Below are positions 15,186 through 21,479 of a stretch of 64,000 nucleotides of DNA, one piece after another. The notes beneath the pieces were generated by a model. The model worked only from the letters and a program-made list of their open reading frames with translations. It made no database searches and had not been told where the DNA came from. Position 1 is the first letter of the stretch, and each line of letters opens with the position of its first letter. The DNA comes from Winogradskya consettensis. Lineage in GTDB: Bacteria; Actinomycetota; Actinomycetes; Mycobacteriales; Micromonosporaceae. The position numbers were made by a program, and so were the translations under genes. The stretch lies in contig NZ_BOQP01000039.1 in assembly GCF_018332715.1 (NCBI RefSeq), forward strand, positions 62,001 to 126,000, written 5' to 3'.

Positions 15186-16018
15186 AGGTCGCGGGCGCTC
15201 AACCAGGTCTCGACGGCGTCGATGACTTTCTCCGGAGCGCGGCGGGCCCACAGGAAATGATCCGGGTACGCCTGCACGTGCGCCCGGTCGACGTGGTCCG
15301 GCAGGCGGTGGGCGAGATGGTCCACCGCCGTTGCCGGGATCATGCGGTCGCCGGCGATGTCCACCAGCAGGGCCGGGATCGCGAGTCCGGCCAGGGCAGC
15401 CTCGTAGTCGGTGCTGTCGCCGTGCACGCGGTACCGGCCGTGGCGGGCCTCGTAACCCCAGTCGGTCATGAGGCCGCGGGGCTGGCGGCCCGCGAAGCCG
15501 AGCCTGTGGCCCGGCCAGTAGCCGAGGGAGCTGGTGACCGCGCCGACGAAACGCACCCCGGCGGCGCGGCGGGCGCGGGAGAGGGGGCCGCGGTGGGCGT
15601 ACTTGGAGCTCGTTCCGGTGCCCAGGGCCACGACGGCGTCCGTGCGTACGCTGCCGGCCGCACCCGAGAGCAGAGCGAGCTGGCCGCCGAGGCTGTGACC
15701 GGCGAGCACGATCCGGTCGGCGCCCGCGACCGCCGACCCCGCGAACACAGCCGGAAGGTCGTCGTGGAGCAGGTTGGCGTACCCGAAGGATCCTTTTCTC
15801 AGATTTGCGACCGGGCTCTGTGGCATGCCGCGCAGCTCGACCCCGACGACGTGCCGGCCGTGGCCGGACCAGGTCGTGAGGAGCCTGCGGTAATAGGCGA
15901 GCGGCACGCCGAGGGCGGGCAGGAAGACGATCGATGCCGGGGCGCCGGGAATGCCGTATTCCTCGACGGTGAGCGTCACTGCGCCGGACGAACTGATCGG
16001 ATGGACCACGGGCTCCAT
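15182..16018 (-). CDS. alpha/beta hydrolase
   Basis: A 278-aa cytosolic alpha/beta hydrolase. The oxyanion region is IVFLPALGVPLAYYRRLL, the nucleophile elbow is LAGHSLGGQLAL, a candidate acid is in LLVDIAGDRMIPA, and the His is in YPDHFLWARRAPEKV. The start at 16018 is chosen because the protein core begins there; the frame upstream is low-complexity. It is convergent with the lanthipeptide precursor gene, sharing the CTAG stop. No functional tie to peptide maturation is shown. Confidence 0.85.
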   Translation of the reverse strand: MEPVVHPISSSGAVTLTVEEYGIPGAPASIVFLPALGVPLAYYRRLLTTWSGHGRHVVGVELRGMPQSPVANLRKGSFGYANLLHDDLPAVFAGSAVAGADRIVLAGHSLGGQLALLSGAAGSVRTDAVVALGTGTSSKYAHRGPLSRARRAAGVRFVGAVTSSLGYWPGHRLGFAGRQPRGLMTDWGYEARHGRYRVHGDSTDYEAALAGLAIPALLVDIAGDRMIPATAVDHLAHRLPDHVDRAHVQAYPDHFLWARRAPEKVIDAVETWLSARDL

Positions 16019-16096
16019 CGGGCCATTCTGCACCGGGCACAAAACCGGGGACCCGCGGCGGCGGGTCCCCGGATCAGCTGTCACGTTATAGCGGAC

Positions 16097-16219
16097 TCAG
16101 CCCTGACGGCCGTTCCAACGGGGATTCTTGCGGTTGATGATGACCGTACGCCCACGGCGGCGGGTCACGATCGAACCCGGCTTGGACTTGAGCGAACGGA
16201 GCGAGTTACGAACCTTCAT
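16097..16219 (-). CDS. rpmJ: 50S ribosomal protein L36, cysteine-free paralogue
   Basis: A 40-aa ribosomal protein beginning MKVRNSLRSLKSKPGS and ending NRKNPRWNGRQG. It lacks the CxxC...C...H zinc ligands of the main L36, so it is the zinc-independent form that replaces the zinc-binding protein when zinc is scarce. AGGAGG lies 9 nt upstream of the ATG. It follows an alpha/beta hydrolase gene on the same strand by 55 bp. In other actinobacteria such paralogues are under Zur control; I see no obvious Zur palindrome directly upstream. Confidence 0.95.
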   Translation of the reverse strand: MKVRNSLRSLKSKPGSIVTRRRGRTVIINRKNPRWNGRQG

Positions 16220-16274
16220 GGTGTTTGCCTCCTGCGGGGGTAACGCCGTCGCGGGGGTTCGCATTCCGTGACGA

Positions 16275-17180
16275 CTACCTGCGCGACCCTTCCTTCGTCT
16301 GGCCGCCCGGCCGCTGAGCCGTGAAGCCCCGGATCTCGCCGGCGATCAGCTCCGGGCTGTGCAGAATCAGGTCGTGACCGGCGTCCGGCACGACCACGGT
16401 CCGCACGTCCGGCAGCAGTGACCGCATCCGCGCGGCGACCGCGCCGGCGTCGAGCATCTGCGACCGTTCCCCGAAGAGTGCCAGCGTCGGCGTCTCGATC
16501 CGGCGCAGCTCCTCGTCGGTGAACGTGCCCGGCATCGGCAGCCGGCGGCGGAACCTGAACAACCCGCCGACCAGCGCGTGCACGTCGTCGTACTTCAGCG
16601 TGGCGTTGTTCAGCAGCCTGGCCGCGCGGTGCCGGACCGGGCGCGGGGTGAACGAGGCCAGCCCGCTGAGCATGATCCAGGTCATGAAACGCCTGGTGAC
16701 GCGGCCGAACCCGCCCGGGTCGACGATCGTGATGCTCGCGGCCCGGCCCGGACTGTCCAGCTCGTGCTGGAGGGCGACCCAGGCGCCGTACGACGTCCCG
16801 ACCAGGTGCACGCGGTCGAGCCCCAGCCCGTCGAGCACGTCGGTCAGCCACCGCGACCAGTCGGCGCCCCCGGTGATCGGCGCGGTCTGCGTCGACTGCC
16901 CCGGCTCGCCCACCGGGTCGACGGCGTAGACCGGTCGGTCCCGGCCCAGCTCCGCGACGTACGGATACCACATCACGCACCCGCCGCCGGAACCCGGCAG
17001 CAGGAAGAACGGCACCCCGTCCCCGCCTCCGGACCGGATCACGAAGGTGTCGCCGAAGCTCGTCGGAACATGCTTCTCGGTGCGCTCGACCGGCCAATAC
17101 CGCTCGATCAACCGCCGCACGGTAGCGAGATAACGCTCGCGGGCATCGTCACTGGTGAAGGCGCTGAGGATGGCTGCCAT
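16275..17180 (-). CDS. alpha/beta hydrolase
   Basis: A 301-aa alpha/beta hydrolase. The core has PFFLLPGSGGGCVMWYPY (oxyanion), the nucleophile in LVGTSYGAWVALQHEL, the acid region in TLALFGERSQMLD and the His in VVPDAGHDLILHSPE. Three in-frame ATGs (17204, 17195, 17180) lie within or beside a 17-bp inverted repeat and none has a ribosome-binding site. I chose 17180, the last one; translation may be leaderless or controlled by the repeat. The gene continues the direction of the small gene upstream, 41 bp away. Confidence 0.82.
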   Translation of the reverse strand: MAAILSAFTSDDARERYLATVRRLIERYWPVERTEKHVPTSFGDTFVIRSGGGDGVPFFLLPGSGGGCVMWYPYVAELGRDRPVYAVDPVGEPGQSTQTAPITGGADWSRWLTDVLDGLGLDRVHLVGTSYGAWVALQHELDSPGRAASITIVDPGGFGRVTRRFMTWIMLSGLASFTPRPVRHRAARLLNNATLKYDDVHALVGGLFRFRRRLPMPGTFTDEELRRIETPTLALFGERSQMLDAGAVAARMRSLLPDVRTVVVPDAGHDLILHSPELIAGEIRGFTAQRPGGQTKEGSRR

Positions 17181-17216
17181 GTTTTCATGGTACATCTGCA
17201 CCATGAAAACATGGCA
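17175..17216. promoter_or_regulatory. perfect 17-bp inverted repeat over the hydrolase start
   Basis: TGCCATGTTTTCATGGT (17175-17191) and ACCATGAAAACATGGCA (17200-17216) are exact reverse complements separated by 8 bp. Each arm is itself nearly palindromic (CCATG-TTTT-CATGG). The two half-palindromes look like paired operators for a dimeric repressor. In RNA they could also fold into a long hairpin enclosing the candidate start codons of the hydrolase. Confidence 0.75.
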
Positions 17217-17221
17217 ACCCG

Positions 17222-17773
17222 TCAGGCGGCGACGTCGACCAGGCCGCCGCTGCTCATCACGTTGCGGAGCTGGCCCAGGTCGACGCCGTTCTTCTGGAGC
17301 ATCTCGACCAGCTTGGTCGCGCTCGTCGCCGAACTGCTCAGTTTTTCCTTGTCCATGCCCAGCAGGTCGCTGAGCTTGCCGAGGGTCTCCGGGTCCCGGA
17401 TGCCGGTGTTCTGGCCCTTCGGCGCACCTCCCGGTCCGGCTGTTCCGTCGGTGCTGGTCGGGCTCTCGCCGGCCGGAGGCGGGGGCAGGCCCTTGGTGGT
17501 GGCGATCTTCTCGGCCGACTGGATGGAGCCGGCGCCGGTCGTGTCCTTGGGCATGCCCGCCCTGATGGCGGCGAGCAGGTCGTCGTGGCTGACGCCCCGG
17601 GCGGTGGCGACCTCGTTGAGGCTCTTGCCGTCCTGGAGCTGGGTCTTGAGTTCGCTGCTGCTCAGTCCCAGCTTGTCGGCGACCGCCGCCATCGGGTCCG
17701 GCCGGGTGCCCGACCCCGGCGGCGGTAACCGGTAGGTGCTGGACGCCGAGCTCAGCGCGTTGATCGAAGTCAT
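17222..17773 (-). CDS. small helical protein with two related repeats, unknown function
   Basis: A 183-aa protein I cannot name. Two similar helical units stand out: VADKLGLSSSELKTQLQDG with LNEVATARGVSHDDLLAAI (about residues 31-69), and LSDLLGMDKEKLSSSATS with LVEMLQKNGVDLGQL near the C-terminus. A Pro/Gly/Thr-rich linker separates them. The pattern of LGxSxxELxxxLxxGKSLxExAxxxGV is common in actinobacterial and Bacillus proteins of unknown role, often secreted or surface-linked, though no signal is visible here. GAGGAGGG precedes the ATG. Confidence 0.7.
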   Translation of the reverse strand: MTSINALSSASSTYRLPPPGSGTRPDPMAAVADKLGLSSSELKTQLQDGKSLNEVATARGVSHDDLLAAIRAGMPKDTTGAGSIQSAEKIATTKGLPPPPAGESPTSTDGTAGPGGAPKGQNTGIRDPETLGKLSDLLGMDKEKLSSSATSATKLVEMLQKNGVDLGQLRNVMSSGGLVDVAA

Positions 17774-17899
17774 TGCTGGTCTTCCCTCCTCGGCAGGACC
17801 GGCTGTCGGCCCCTACGGCCCGTTGCATCGGCCTTGAGGTTGCCTTTATGTGGTTTTGCCGGAGCTTTCCTGGGAACCCACAGGATTTTCGCAGACACT

Positions 17900-17971
17900 G
17901 TCGCCCCGGGGTTGACAGTCACCCCCGGGGTGACAGATGCTTGGTCCATGAGCAGTCAACCCGGGGGTGAC
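17900..17971 (+). promoter_or_regulatory. promoter with three copies of a 17-bp palindromic operator
   Basis: Three sites share the pattern GTCRMCCCnGGGKTGAC: GTCGCCCCGGGGTTGAC (17900-17916), GTCACCCCCGGGGTGAC (17918-17934) and GTCAACCCGGGGGTGAC (17955-17971). A consensus -35, TTGACA, lies at 17912-17917 and GATGCT (17936-17941) serves as -10 with an 18-bp spacer, 6 nt before the ATG at 17948. The first operator covers the -35, the second fills the spacer and the third lies in the first codons. This is a textbook arrangement for repression of a leaderless gene. Confidence 0.82.
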
Positions 17972-18376
17972 AGCGACTGGGACGTCGTCCTGGCGCATCG
18001 GCCACCCGACACCCGTGACCCGGTCCGCGAGCGTTTCGCGTCGGCCGGAGTGACCCCGGAGCAGGTCCGATCCGCCTTGATCGACGGCGGGGACGAGTTG
18101 TTCCGGGCCGTCACCGAGAAGAAGGACGACGACTGGGCCGAGCCGTTCGGCGGCCCGCTCGCAGTCGCCCTGATCGCCGCCGAGGTCGGCGCGCTCGCCG
18201 CGCACCTGACCTCCAGGGCCTCCGCCGTGCGGGCGGTCGCCGTCGAGGCGCTGCTCGACGAGTTCAGCGCCGTCGCCGTCGCGAGCCGCCTCGGCGTCTC
18301 CCGGCAGAAGGTCTACGACATCGCCCGGCCGGGCGCCACCGGCTCCTTCATCGACCGGACCCCTTGGAGCATCTGA
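17948..18376 (+). CDS. small HTH protein, probable autoregulator
   Basis: A 142-aa protein with an N-terminal helical part and a C-terminal helix-turn-helix, FSAVAVASRLGVSRQKVYDIAR (about residues 106-128), of the sigma-region-4/LuxR-like type. The first codons contain one of three palindromic operators that also cover its promoter, so it most likely represses itself. Its stop overlaps the start of a membrane-protein gene by one base (TGATG), which suggests that the regulated output is the membrane protein. No family name is certain. Confidence 0.7.
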   Translation: MSSQPGGDSDWDVVLAHRPPDTRDPVRERFASAGVTPEQVRSALIDGGDELFRAVTEKKDDDWAEPFGGPLAVALIAAEVGALAAHLTSRASAVRAVAVEALLDEFSAVAVASRLGVSRQKVYDIARPGATGSFIDRTPWSI

Positions 18377-19065
18377 TGGAAGAGACCGTCACCCTCCCCG
18401 ACGCCACCACCCACTACCTCGTCCACCCGCTCGACCTGCCCGAGGCCCGCGACCGGTTCCGCAACAGCTGGCTGGTCGGCGCGTGCACCAGTCTCCCGGT
18501 CGCCACGCTCGTCGCGGCGATCGTCGGCTACCTCAGCCTCAACTGGTTCGGACCGGTGGTGGTCTTCCTCGCGCTGAGCATATTCGGCGCGCTCGCCGCC
18601 CGCTGGTTCTCCGACCGCGCCTGGGACTACATCCCCCGCAAGCGTCAGGACCGCGACCGGCCGCTGCCCCGGCTCTGGGAGCTCGGCTCGGCCGCGGTGC
18701 TCGCTCTGGTGCTCGGCGCGGCCCTGCTGCTGATCGTCTTCCGGCTCGACAACGCGGACGTGTCCGTCCCGGTGCGGGCCTACACCTTCGGGATGTGCGC
18801 GGTCACCGCGTTGCTCGTGCTGGGTGACGCGATCTTCGGCCTGATCCGCCCAGCCGGTCGCCGACGTGCGCTGGCCGGGTTGCCGGGGGTCGCGGTGGTC
18901 GTGTTCGCCACAGTCCTTGCGTACGCTCAATGGTTCGACAACGCCGTCTCCAAGCAGGACATCCTCTGGGGCGCCATCACGATGGCCGCCGCCGCAGTTC
19001 TCGTCGGCGCCGCCCGCTTTTGGGACCGCCGCACCACCGCGGCATCGATTGCCGCAGCCGAGTAG
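18376..19065 (+). CDS. integral membrane protein, unknown function
   Basis: A 229-aa protein with about six transmembrane helices in three pairs: around residues 37-57 and 60-78 (VATLVAAIVGYLSL, VVVFLALSIFGALAA), 108-125 and 138-156 (AAVLALVLGAALLLIVF, YTFGMCAVTALLVLGDAIFGL), and 172-190 and 201-217. The N-terminus and loops are short and partly basic. It is translationally coupled to the HTH gene. Nothing identifies a substrate. Confidence 0.75.
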   Translation: MEETVTLPDATTHYLVHPLDLPEARDRFRNSWLVGACTSLPVATLVAAIVGYLSLNWFGPVVVFLALSIFGALAARWFSDRAWDYIPRKRQDRDRPLPRLWELGSAAVLALVLGAALLLIVFRLDNADVSVPVRAYTFGMCAVTALLVLGDAIFGLIRPAGRRRALAGLPGVAVVVFATVLAYAQWFDNAVSKQDILWGAITMAAAAVLVGAARFWDRRTTAASIAAAE

Positions 19066-19068
19066 CGC

Positions 19069-19380
19069 TCAGTAGGGCCCGGAGCCGATCATGTCCACTG
19101 CGTTCTTGGCGGTGAGCAGGTCGGCTCCGGTCTGTTCGCGGTACAGCTTGATCGCCTCGATCCGGCGCCCCTGGCGGACCAGCGACTCGACCGCCGGGAA
19201 GCTCGGACCGGGGATGACCACCCCGAGATGCGTGACCACGGCGTCGAGTTTGCGCTCGAGCGCTGCCAGTTGCGCCGTCAGTTGCAGCCGCTCACGGCGA
19301 CCGCGGCCGGACGATGAGAGCAGCAGCGCGAACACGCCGAGGACGTTCGCCACGAGAGCGGCAACGATGACGTAATCCAT
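19069..19380 (-). CDS. membrane-anchored ribosomal L7/L12 C-terminal-domain-like protein
   Basis: A 103-aa protein. Residues 3-22 (YVIVAALVANVLGVFALLLS) form a membrane helix. A basic and coiled-coil stretch follows (QLAALERKLDAVVTHLG), and the end (VRQGRRIEAIKLYREQTGADLLTAKNAVD) closely resembles the L7/L12 C-terminal fold. Such proteins are common in actinobacteria and are not ribosomal. It is 12 nt downstream of an FMN reductase gene and probably co-transcribed with it. Confidence 0.8.
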   Translation of the reverse strand: MDYVIVAALVANVLGVFALLLSSSGRGRRERLQLTAQLAALERKLDAVVTHLGVVIPGPSFPAVESLVRQGRRIEAIKLYREQTGADLLTAKNAVDMIGSGPY

Positions 19381-19392
19381 CCGCCGATGGTG

Positions 19393-19851
19393 TCAGGCGG
19401 CTGCCACGTACTTGGCGGCGATCGTCTCCGGGTCGCCCAGGTCGGATTCCACCACGGGCAGCGAGGCGAGCACGGTGGCGCCGAGCTCGCCGAGCAGTTG
19501 GGCGAGCAGCGCGGCGGCGGCCGACGCTTGCGGGGCCACTCCGGCAACCGTCACCGGCACGGCTTTCTTGCCGGCCAGGGCGTTCGCCGGCAGCTGGTCG
19601 AGCAGCACCTTCAGGATCCCGGTGTAGCTGCCCTTGTAGGTGGGCGTGGCGACGACCAGGACGTCGGCGTCCTGCACAGCGGCGACCGCGGCGGCTGTGG
19701 CCTCGTCTCCGGGGGTGAGCAGGCCGGCACCCAGCGCGCCGACCTCGATCACCTCGGAGGTCCCGCCCAGCGCGGTGCCCACGGCGGCGGCCAGTGTGGA
19801 CGTGCGGGACCCGGCGCGGGGATTGCCCGACACGACGACGATTCCACTCAT
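19393..19851 (-). CDS. NADPH-dependent FMN reductase
   Basis: A 152-aa flavodoxin-like reductase that supplies reduced FMN. The N-terminal FMN phosphate loop is VVSGNPRAGSRTSTLA, and the flavin-contact segment is VVATPTYKGSYTGILKVLLDQLP. Its size and motifs match the SsuE/MsuE branch that feeds two-component monooxygenases desulfonating alkanesulfonates. It lies 13 nt below a second flavin reductase gene. No monooxygenase or sulfonate transporter is in the window. Confidence 0.88.
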   Translation of the reverse strand: MSGIVVVSGNPRAGSRTSTLAAAVGTALGGTSEVIEVGALGAGLLTPGDEATAAAVAAVQDADVLVVATPTYKGSYTGILKVLLDQLPANALAGKKAVPVTVAGVAPQASAAAALLAQLLGELGATVLASLPVVESDLGDPETIAAKYVAAA

Positions 19852-19864
19852 GCGACAGCTCCTT

Positions 19865-20371
19865 CTATGCGGTTCGTTTGAGATGCGCGTAGCTGCCGTC
19901 GTGATAGACCAGCGGCGTCACCGTGGCGTCCGAGTGGTGCTCGCCGAAGGAGGGCGCGGCCAGCACGATGGTGTGGTCGCCGGCCTCGACCCGCTGGCTG
20001 ACCCGGCAGATCAGGGTCGCGAGCACCCCTTCGAGCAGGGGTACGCCGTCCGGCCCGGGGTGCCAGGCGCCGTGCGCGGCGAAGCGGTCGATGCCCCGGG
20101 TGGAGAACGTGCGGGCCACGTGCTCCTGCTCCTGGGTCAGCACGTGCACCGCGATGGTGTCGGCGGATTGCACGGCCGACCACGCGGATGCCGTGTGCGC
20201 CAGGGCGAACGACACCAGCGGCGGGTCGAGCGACACCGAGGTGAACGAGGTCGCGGTGAAGCCAGCGGGTGGCGATCCCGGCGCGGTGATCACCACGACG
20301 GCGGCGGCGTGCCGGCGCAACAGCGACCGGAATAGATCTGCGTCCACGAGGGTGGTGTCGGTGTCGGTCAT
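19865..20371 (-). CDS. flavin reductase-like FMN-binding protein
   Basis: A 168-aa split-barrel flavin reductase (FRD/HpaC type). Typical segments are VVVITAPGSPPAGFTATSFTSVSLDPPLVSF near the start and the C-terminal GDHTIVLAAPSFGEHH with the conserved His. Such proteins deliver reduced flavin to monooxygenases. A GGGGG ribosome-binding site precedes the ATG. It is the first gene of a three-gene operon with the FMN reductase and the L7/L12-like protein. The AT-rich element near 20505 is its probable control region. Confidence 0.88.
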   Translation of the reverse strand: MTDTDTTLVDADLFRSLLRRHAAAVVVITAPGSPPAGFTATSFTSVSLDPPLVSFALAHTASAWSAVQSADTIAVHVLTQEQEHVARTFSTRGIDRFAAHGAWHPGPDGVPLLEGVLATLICRVSQRVEAGDHTIVLAAPSFGEHHSDATVTPLVYHDGSYAHLKRTA

Positions 20372-20504
20372 CGGTCCCCCTGCCAGGAGAGTCCACCGAC
20401 GAATTCCACCAAATGAGAATTTGATGACGTGGGGCCATCGGTGAAGGTGGGCATGAGACCTACCGTCCCTCTTGCGAACCGGAAGGTCAACGGTGATCTC
20501 ATAT

Positions 20505-20533
20505 CCTAGTAAACCTATGGGCTTTTATTGACA
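20505..20533. promoter_or_regulatory. AT-rich element between the flavin reductase operon and the leader peptide
   Basis: CCTAGTAAACCTATGG (20505-20520) is an imperfect palindrome in a short AT-rich island. A TTGACA (20528-20533) follows on the plus strand. On the minus strand the same DNA faces the flavin reductase operon. Similar AAACC-centred motifs occur upstream of sulfur-assimilation genes in actinobacteria, which would fit the reductases and the Cys-rich leader, but that is recollection of a pattern, not a proven match. Confidence 0.4.
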
Positions 20534-20630
20534 TGGGGGACGCCGGGTAGGAGAGTGGCCGCTATGTCCACGGTGTGACCCTCGTTGGATTTGTTTGACC
20601 GGCAGGGGCAGGAAGAGAAGGGTGGAGGCC

Positions 20631-20714
20631 ATGCAGTTGCGCGACGAACGACTCACGTCCCGCCTCGCCATCGACCTTCTTCGGTGCGCGAGCGCCCGGT
20701 GTTGCGCCGCATAG
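20631..20714 (+). CDS. 27-aa cysteine-rich leader peptide
   Basis: The peptide is MQLRDERLTSRLAIDLLRC followed by ASARCCAA. It matches the widespread actinobacterial putative leader peptides with the L-x-S/A-R-x-A-I-D-L-x-R-C-x-S-A-x-C pattern, which precede sulfur-uptake and sulfur-oxidation genes and are thought to stall at Cys codons when cysteine is short. GGTGGAGG lies about 5 nt upstream. Here the next gene downstream is a winged-helix regulator 132 bp away with a possible promoter of its own, so what the leader controls is unclear. It is too short for ordinary gene finding. Confidence 0.72.
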   Translation: MQLRDERLTSRLAIDLLRCASARCCAA

Positions 20715-20763
20715 TTTCAGCGCCACGTCTTCCGCTTTGAGAGTTGGGCGCCCGTAGTGCGCC

Positions 20764-20769
20764 TATAAT
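20764..20769 (+). promoter_or_regulatory. consensus -10 box upstream of the winged-helix gene
   Basis: A perfect TATAAT stands 77 bp before the ATG at 20847. Nearby -35 candidates (TTGAGA at 20737, TTGGGC at 20744) have spacers of 21 and 14 bp, neither ideal, so the promoter may need an activator. Confidence 0.5.
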
Positions 20770-20846
20770 CCTATCCCGCACATGGGAGAAGTGTATCTAG
20801 CCGCCGCCGAGATCCGGCCGCGGTGACTCGCCCCCCGGAGGCAAAC

Positions 20847-21353
20847 ATGTCCGTCCTCGCCGTCGCCGACCTGAGTCAGCATCGCGCCCGCCCACGACTG
20901 CGCTCGATCCCCGGAGACCTGGCCTCGTCGGTGACCGTCACCATCACCCTCGGCTCGCCCGGCTCCGAGGAGAGCGAGCGGGTCCTCGCCGCGCTGCGCG
21001 ACCTCGTGGCCGCCGCCGGACCGGGCGCGGAGTTCACCCCGGCCGCCGAGCCCGCGCCGCCGGGCCTGCGCCTCGATCCGCGGTCACGCACGGCGTCCCT
21101 CGACGGGGTGACCCTCGACCTGAGCCGGCTCGAATACGACCTGCTGCTCTTCCTGTCCCGGCACCCGCGCCAGGTCTTCACCCGCAACCAGTTGCTCGGG
21201 CATGTCTGGGGTCACACCCACACCACCGTTCGCACCGTGGACGTGCACGTCAGCAGGCTGCGCACGAAGCTGGGCGACCCGGAGATCGTCACGACGGTCT
21301 ATGGCGTGGGTTACCGCCTGGCCGACGAGGCGCCCATCACGGTGGTCGACTGA
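20847..21353 (+). CDS. OmpR/PhoB-type winged-helix regulator without receiver domain
   Basis: A 168-aa protein whose C-terminal 95 residues are a winged-helix DNA-binding domain (LSRLEYDLLLFLSRHPRQVF, then RTVDVHVSRLRTKLGDP and VYGVGYRL). The N-terminal 75 residues are not a receiver: there is no phospho-Asp pocket, only a short beta-rich stretch (VTVTITLGSPGSEESERVLAAL). It therefore cannot be a normal two-component regulator. Start 20847 has GGAGG 6 nt upstream; a GTG at 20823 is less likely. It is followed 126 bp later by an MFS exporter that it may control. Confidence 0.85.
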   Translation: MSVLAVADLSQHRARPRLRSIPGDLASSVTVTITLGSPGSEESERVLAALRDLVAAAGPGAEFTPAAEPAPPGLRLDPRSRTASLDGVTLDLSRLEYDLLLFLSRHPRQVFTRNQLLGHVWGHTHTTVRTVDVHVSRLRTKLGDPEIVTTVYGVGYRLADEAPITVVD

Positions 21354-21479
21354 GCTCCAGATCTTGCCTTTGTGGCAAAGCCGCTTGCGTGAGGCGCTCG
21401 GGGCCGGGATAAAGGGCAGGTGAGGACGGGCGTACCTCGGTACGCTCCCTCCGGCACCCGGCTTCCCTCAGGAGATTTT

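Noticed and set aside
20368..20454. A 28-codon minus-strand frame ending on the flavin reductase start (ATGA overlap)
   Set aside because: The overlap is attractive, but the peptide has no leader-type cysteines or conserved pattern and its ATG has no ribosome-binding site. I leave it out pending conservation data.
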